A stretch of 43,322 bases of DNA from NCBI RefSeq assembly GCF_010122465.1, contig NZ_WLZY01000017.1, positions 1 to 43,322 on the forward strand. The letters are read 5' to 3'. The notes under the pieces were generated by a model. It was not told the origin of the DNA, ran no database searches, and was given only the letters and a program-made list of their open reading frames with translations. This document shows positions 39,588-43,322 of this stretch, in pieces. Source of the DNA: Phytoactinopolyspora mesophila (GTDB taxonomy: Bacteria > Actinomycetota > Actinomycetes > Jiangellales > Jiangellaceae). The translations under genes and the position numbers were made by a program. Within the stretch, counting starts at the first letter, position 1; every line of letters begins with the position of its first letter.

Positions 39588-42500
39588 GTGAAGGGTGGCG
39601 TAATCCTCTTTCGCGGCGCGGGCAGCGCCGCGCGCCGCTACCTCGAATCGGATCGTTCGCAGGCCGACGAGTACTACCTGGAAGTGGGTACCGCTCTGGC
39701 GGAGTTTGCCGTCATTGACGGCGGAAGCGATTTCATCGGCGAGAGCGGCCTGACACCGAAGCAGTACGCCGACTGGGTGGACTGGATCAACCCCCTCTCC
39801 GGCGAGTCGATGGGCAGGCCGCGCCTACCTGGCGAGGGGCGGCAGGGCTCGCCCCGGTTCGCGGAGATGGTCATCAACACTCCCAAGAGCTTGTCGATCG
39901 CAGCTGCGCTGCATCCGGATGTCTCCGACGCGCTGGACGTCGCACAGCGGGACGCGGTGACCGAGATTCGCCGCTGGTTGGGTGAGCATTCCGTGACGCG
40001 GGTTGGGCCGCGAGGCAGGCAGGAAGTAGCGCCGGTCGAACAGTTGCAGACCGTGGCGGTCTCACACCGCACCTCGCGGGCGGGTGACCCGCACCGGCAC
40101 GTCCACTTCCAGATCGGCACCCGGGTATGGGCGGCGGGCAAGTGGCGGGCACTAGATACGGCGGCGCTGTTCAAGCAGCAGGGCGCGATCCGCGCATTGG
40201 GCACCGCCGTCCTTGCCGCGCACCCCGGCTTGGCCGGCGTTTTGGAGCATCACCGTCTCTCCCTCGATCCGGTAACCGGTGAGGTTGCGGAGTTGGAACC
40301 GTTCAACGCGGTGATGAGCAAGCGAGCCGAGCAAGTGCAGCGAAACCTCGCCCGGATGGAGGACGAATGGGAGGCAGCACATCCCGGTGGGGAACCTGGT
40401 CCGGTAGTGCGGTCACGCATGATCACGGCAGCGTGGGCACACGAGCGCCCCAACAAGAAGCCGCGGAGGCTCCCCGATGAAATGGGGTGGCAGCAGGAAC
40501 TCGTCGACGCCGGATACGACCCAGCCACGCTCACCCACCAGGCGAAATCGGCTCCAGCATCGCTCGATGACCTGCGAGTGCAGGAGGTTGCCAATCGTGC
40601 ACTCGACCGATGCGCTGCAAGCGCGTCGACGTGGACACGGCACACCATCCAAGATCACGTCACCCGCATCACCAACGAGGCCGGCGTTCGCGCAACGCCG
40701 GGAGAGCTGCGGGAGTTCATCACCATGACTACTGGCCTTGCTGCCGCTTACTGCTTCTCTGTGCTCTCGCCCGACGACGTGCAACCCGATCACGTCGCAC
40801 ACCTGACAAGCCTGCGCGTGGTGCACGCAGAGACGCAGCTGCGCGATCTACTGCACGCTCGTCTGCCCGAGCGCGAGCCGAGGCGTCCCGACGTGGCGGG
40901 CCTTGCCGCTAGGCGTGGTCTGGACGAGGAGCAGACGGTTGCGGCGGCTGCGGTTGCCTCGACCGATCCGCTCGTGGTCGTGGAGGGTGCTGCGGGTGCA
41001 GGCAAGACCACCATGCTCAGGGTCGCGATCGAAGCTACCCAGCGTGAAGGACGCCAGGCACGAGTCGTGGCGCCGACGAAGAAGGCCGCCGACGTCGCCC
41101 AGCAGGAACTCGGCGTGGCCGCTGACTCTGTGGCCGCGCTCGTGTACGCGCATGGGTGGCGATGGAACGACGATGGCGTCTGGACCCGCCTCGGCCCGGG
41201 CGACACCGACCCAGACACCGGACTCCGTTATGACGGCCGACCCGAAGCGGCCCGGTTGGCCGCCGGGGAGCGGGTGATCGTGGACGAGGCGGGCATGCTC
41301 GACCAGGACACCGCCCTCGCCCTCCTCACGGTCACAGCCGAAGCGGACGCAACTGTTGCGTTGGTGGGTGATCGTGCACAGTTGCCCGCGGTCGGGCGTG
41401 GCGGCGTGCTCGACATGGCCGCCCACATCCGCGGCACCACGTTTGACATGGCGGGCGTGCACAGATTCACCGACGCCGCATACGCCGACCTCACCCTGCA
41501 CATGCGCACAGGCACGAACCCGGCGGTGCTACTCGACCGGTTGCATGCACTCGGCCTCATCCGGTTGCACGGGAACGACGAGGCGATGCGCGAGCATATC
41601 GCTACGACAGCCGACGAAGACGACGCAATCACGGTTGCGACCAACGACCAGGTGCGTGCCTTCAATGAACGCATCCGCGCCGAGCGTGTGCAACGCGGCG
41701 AGGTGGATGACGCCCGCACTGTCACGGGCAGCGATGGACTGAGCATTGGCGTGGGTGATGTGATCCAGACCCGCCGCAATGATCGAGACCTGCGGGTATC
41801 GAACCGGCAGACGTGGATCGTCCAACACGTCGGCGACGACGGCGCCTTGTGGGTCATTGAGACCGGAAACGGTAGGAAACGTCAACACACAGCTGCCCTT
41901 CCCAGCGAGTATGTGGGCGAACATGCGCACCTGGCTTATGTCTCGACCGCTTACGGCGTCCAAGGCGCGACCGTGAGTGAGGCGCACACGATCCTGTCCG
42001 ACAGCCTTGACGCGGCAGGCGTCTACGTCGGTATGACCCGAGGCCGGAGCCAGAACGTCCTCCACATCGTTGCCGAGAACTTCGACGAGGCACGTGAGCA
42101 GTTCGCCGCGGCGATGGAACGCGATCGCGCCGACCGGGGTCTGGCCGTGGCCACTCAGGCAGCCGGTGCCGTCGTCGCCGGATTGACCAACGACGGTCCG
42201 GTCAGACTCGTCAACACCGAACGCGCGCGGCTTGCCGCGGCCGTCGAACACGCCGATCACGAGATCACCAGATGGCAACAGGTCGTCACGACGTTGGCGG
42301 AGCAACGACGGGCTCACCGCGACGAGCAAGAAGAATACGAAGCAGCAGTCGTCGTGGCTGAGTCTCACGTCGCGCAGGTGCACGCCGAGGTGACCAAGCC
42401 GCTCTTCGAGCAGGCGACCCGCGATGGTGACAAGAACGTTGCCGCCCGTTCTGCGATGTGGGACGCCTCGGCTGCGCATCGCTCGGCGCGCAGATTCAAT

Positions 42501-43037
42501 AGACACACGACTGCTCGCAAGCTAGACGAAGCCGCCGCCGCACATCGAGCCATCGAGCAGGCGGCGCGCGAACGCTGGGGCACCGTGGCGCAGACAGCCG
42601 AGAGCGTGACGCGGTGGGCTGAAGCCGTTGCCGAGCAGCGCGCTGGCGAAGACTCGCGCCTGATCGACGCACGTCAGCGAGCCCAGGACGCTCGCGCCGC
42701 CGAACGGCAGCTAGTAAACCGACACTTGGATGAGTGCAATGAGCTGAGACGACGACTCAACTCGCAGCCTGGGATTGCCCGTTACGTTCAGGGTTCGCCG
42801 GAGAACCACCTGGCACAATGGCGTCAACGCGCAGCAACCCTGCGCCGCGACCTTGCGCACATCGAAGCACTTCCCGTAAGCGAGGCCGCGCAGCTTATCC
42901 GCAGGCGTCGCGCCGAAGCCGAAGCCGAAGCGCAGCGCTTTGCCAGGCGCGTCGATACCGAGCGGCAAGCCCAGTTCGTGGTACCTGACCGCGATAAGCC
43001 CCGGCGGTCAGAGCCCGGTCGCGCTCCGGGCCGGTAG
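39588..43037 (+). CDS. MobF-family relaxase with TraA-type helicase
   Basis: A 1149-aa relaxase-helicase that nicks the transfer origin and unwinds the transferred strand. Relaxase domain: paired tyrosines Y29-Y30 (ADEYYLE) and the metal-binding triad H169, H171, H173 (DPHRHVHF). Helicase domain: Walker A GAAGAGKT (467-474), VIVDEAGMLDQ, LVGDRAQLPAVGRGG, YGVQGATVSEAH and YVGMTRGR. The last 270 residues form long Arg/Ala/Glu-rich coiled coils ending in a basic tail. GTG 39588 has AGGAGG six bases upstream; an earlier ATG-type frame from 39393 has no family similarity. All catalytic residues are present. The palindrome at 39533-39547 suggests tight repression. Confidence 0.92.
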   Translation: MKGGVILFRGAGSAARRYLESDRSQADEYYLEVGTALAEFAVIDGGSDFIGESGLTPKQYADWVDWINPLSGESMGRPRLPGEGRQGSPRFAEMVINTPKSLSIAAALHPDVSDALDVAQRDAVTEIRRWLGEHSVTRVGPRGRQEVAPVEQLQTVAVSHRTSRAGDPHRHVHFQIGTRVWAAGKWRALDTAALFKQQGAIRALGTAVLAAHPGLAGVLEHHRLSLDPVTGEVAELEPFNAVMSKRAEQVQRNLARMEDEWEAAHPGGEPGPVVRSRMITAAWAHERPNKKPRRLPDEMGWQQELVDAGYDPATLTHQAKSAPASLDDLRVQEVANRALDRCAASASTWTRHTIQDHVTRITNEAGVRATPGELREFITMTTGLAAAYCFSVLSPDDVQPDHVAHLTSLRVVHAETQLRDLLHARLPEREPRRPDVAGLAARRGLDEEQTVAAAAVASTDPLVVVEGAAGAGKTTMLRVAIEATQREGRQARVVAPTKKAADVAQQELGVAADSVAALVYAHGWRWNDDGVWTRLGPGDTDPDTGLRYDGRPEAARLAAGERVIVDEAGMLDQDTALALLTVTAEADATVALVGDRAQLPAVGRGGVLDMAAHIRGTTFDMAGVHRFTDAAYADLTLHMRTGTNPAVLLDRLHALGLIRLHGNDEAMREHIATTADEDDAITVATNDQVRAFNERIRAERVQRGEVDDARTVTGSDGLSIGVGDVIQTRRNDRDLRVSNRQTWIVQHVGDDGALWVIETGNGRKRQHTAALPSEYVGEHAHLAYVSTAYGVQGATVSEAHTILSDSLDAAGVYVGMTRGRSQNVLHIVAENFDEAREQFAAAMERDRADRGLAVATQAAGAVVAGLTNDGPVRLVNTERARLAAAVEHADHEITRWQQVVTTLAEQRRAHRDEQEEYEAAVVVAESHVAQVHAEVTKPLFEQATRDGDKNVAARSAMWDASAAHRSARRFNRHTTARKLDEAAAAHRAIEQAARERWGTVAQTAESVTRWAEAVAEQRAGEDSRLIDARQRAQDARAAERQLVNRHLDECNELRRRLNSQPGIARYVQGSPENHLAQWRQRAATLRRDLAHIEALPVSEAAQLIRRRRAEAEAEAQRFARRVDTERQAQFVVPDRDKPRRSEPGRAPGR

Positions 43038-43233
43038 CAGGCGTGCGGGCGCGGCCGAGCAAGGCGCAGTTCGGGCGAGGCGGCTTAGCCTCGATCCACC
43101 GATCGGCTGGCCGGGGTTGAGGTGGTCGTTTCCGTTGGGGTGTGAGGTTGCCAGGACGTGAGGATCCGCCGGACCTCGCTGTCCGGGTGTTCCATTTGGT
43201 GTCCTTGGTTGCGCAGCGGTGGCTGCTGGATGG

Positions 43234-43322
43234 TCAGGCGGCGAGGACGGGCGGTGGGTCGTTGACTCGGTCGAACAGCGCTGTCCAGGCGGTCTGCCAT
43301 GGCCAGGCTTTCGGGAGGTGGA
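43234..43322 (-). pseudogene. Probable transposase C-terminal end, cut by the window
   Basis: On the minus strand, one frame enters from the right edge and reads HLPKAWPWQTAWTALFDRV, ending TGA at 43234. The Trp-rich form resembles the end of IS1380-type transposases, but the piece is too short to be sure. Between the relaxase stop and this end (43038-43233) I see no gene. Confidence 0.4.

Larger units (their letters stand above)
30940..43322. mobile_element. Integrative island at tRNA-fMet, right end outside the window
   Basis: Directly after the tRNA come an excisionase-like gene and a tyrosine integrase, then cargo (HNH/GHKL protein, winged-helix protein, helicase-nuclease) and a MobF relaxase. 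This is the layout of an actinomycete integrative and mobilisable or conjugative element. No second copy of the tRNA 3' end is seen before the window ends, and no DNA-transfer pump (FtsK/TraB or type IV parts) or replication gene is visible, so these may lie further right. Gene density is lower, and some gaps hold debris. Confidence 0.75.

Noticed and set aside
1..43322. CRISPR array or rRNA genes
   Set aside because: No regularly spaced direct repeats of 25-40 bp and no rRNA sequence were seen.

Overview
The window is chromosomal DNA of a high-GC actinobacterium. Signs are GTG starts, probable leaderless promoters, a whiB7 gene with an attenuated leader, a mycoredoxin, UvrD2 and paired AdnA/AdnB subunits. 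From adnA to the UPF0182 gene, the gene content and much of the order match what I recall of the Mycobacterium tuberculosis Rv3193c-Rv3202c block (adnAB, nudC, mrx1, uvrD2, whiB7, ABC1 protein, zincin_2 protein, PDZ/Lon protein, UPF0182 protein). I cannot name the genus.

Layout. (1) 1-2254: an IS3-family transposase gene split by a complete group II intron with its own reverse transcriptase; the window starts inside the transposase. (2) 2423-8757: adnA and adnB, the helicase-nuclease for double-strand end resection. (3) 8809-12860: a double NUDIX protein, then on the minus strand deoD and a short UvrA paralogue with two operator-like palindromes in front. (4) 13026-17996: a long perfect hairpin, nudC, mrx1, uvrD2, a haloacid-dehalogenase-type hydrolase and a divergent CGNR zinc-finger regulator sharing two 21-bp operator-like sites. 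(5) 18079-19099: the whiB7 control region (promoter with AT-rich element, upstream ORF, intrinsic terminator), whiB7 and a small basic protein. (6) 19225-27561: ABC1-family protein and E1/ThiF-like protein on the minus strand, an 800-bp non-coding stretch with a cluster of DnaA boxes, an M48-type metallopeptidase, a zincin_2 protein, a tail-anchored SDR protein, MoaE, a PDZ/Lon protease and a PPA1309-family protein. (7) 27668-30667: a UPF0182 membrane protein. (8) 30863-30939: initiator tRNA-fMet.

From the tRNA to the right edge is a mobile island that runs out of the window. It has an excisionase-like protein, a tyrosine integrase frameshifted after its catalytic tyrosine, an HNH plus GHKL-like fusion protein, a two-gene minus-strand operon (winged-helix/coiled-coil protein followed by an SF2 helicase with a C-terminal nuclease-like domain), a MobF relaxase-helicase behind a palindromic promoter, and a transposase end at the border. 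The HNH/GHKL gene and the helicase-nuclease operon are cargo between the integration and transfer modules. They are my best candidates for an undescribed anti-phage or anti-plasmid function, but that role is inferred from architecture and position only.

The core block is rich in genome maintenance (AdnAB, UvrD2, UvrA-like), nucleotide and NAD(H) housekeeping (NUDIX, NudC, DeoD), redox (Mrx1) and antibiotic stress (WhiB7). Much of its regulation can be read directly as hairpins, operators and attenuators.
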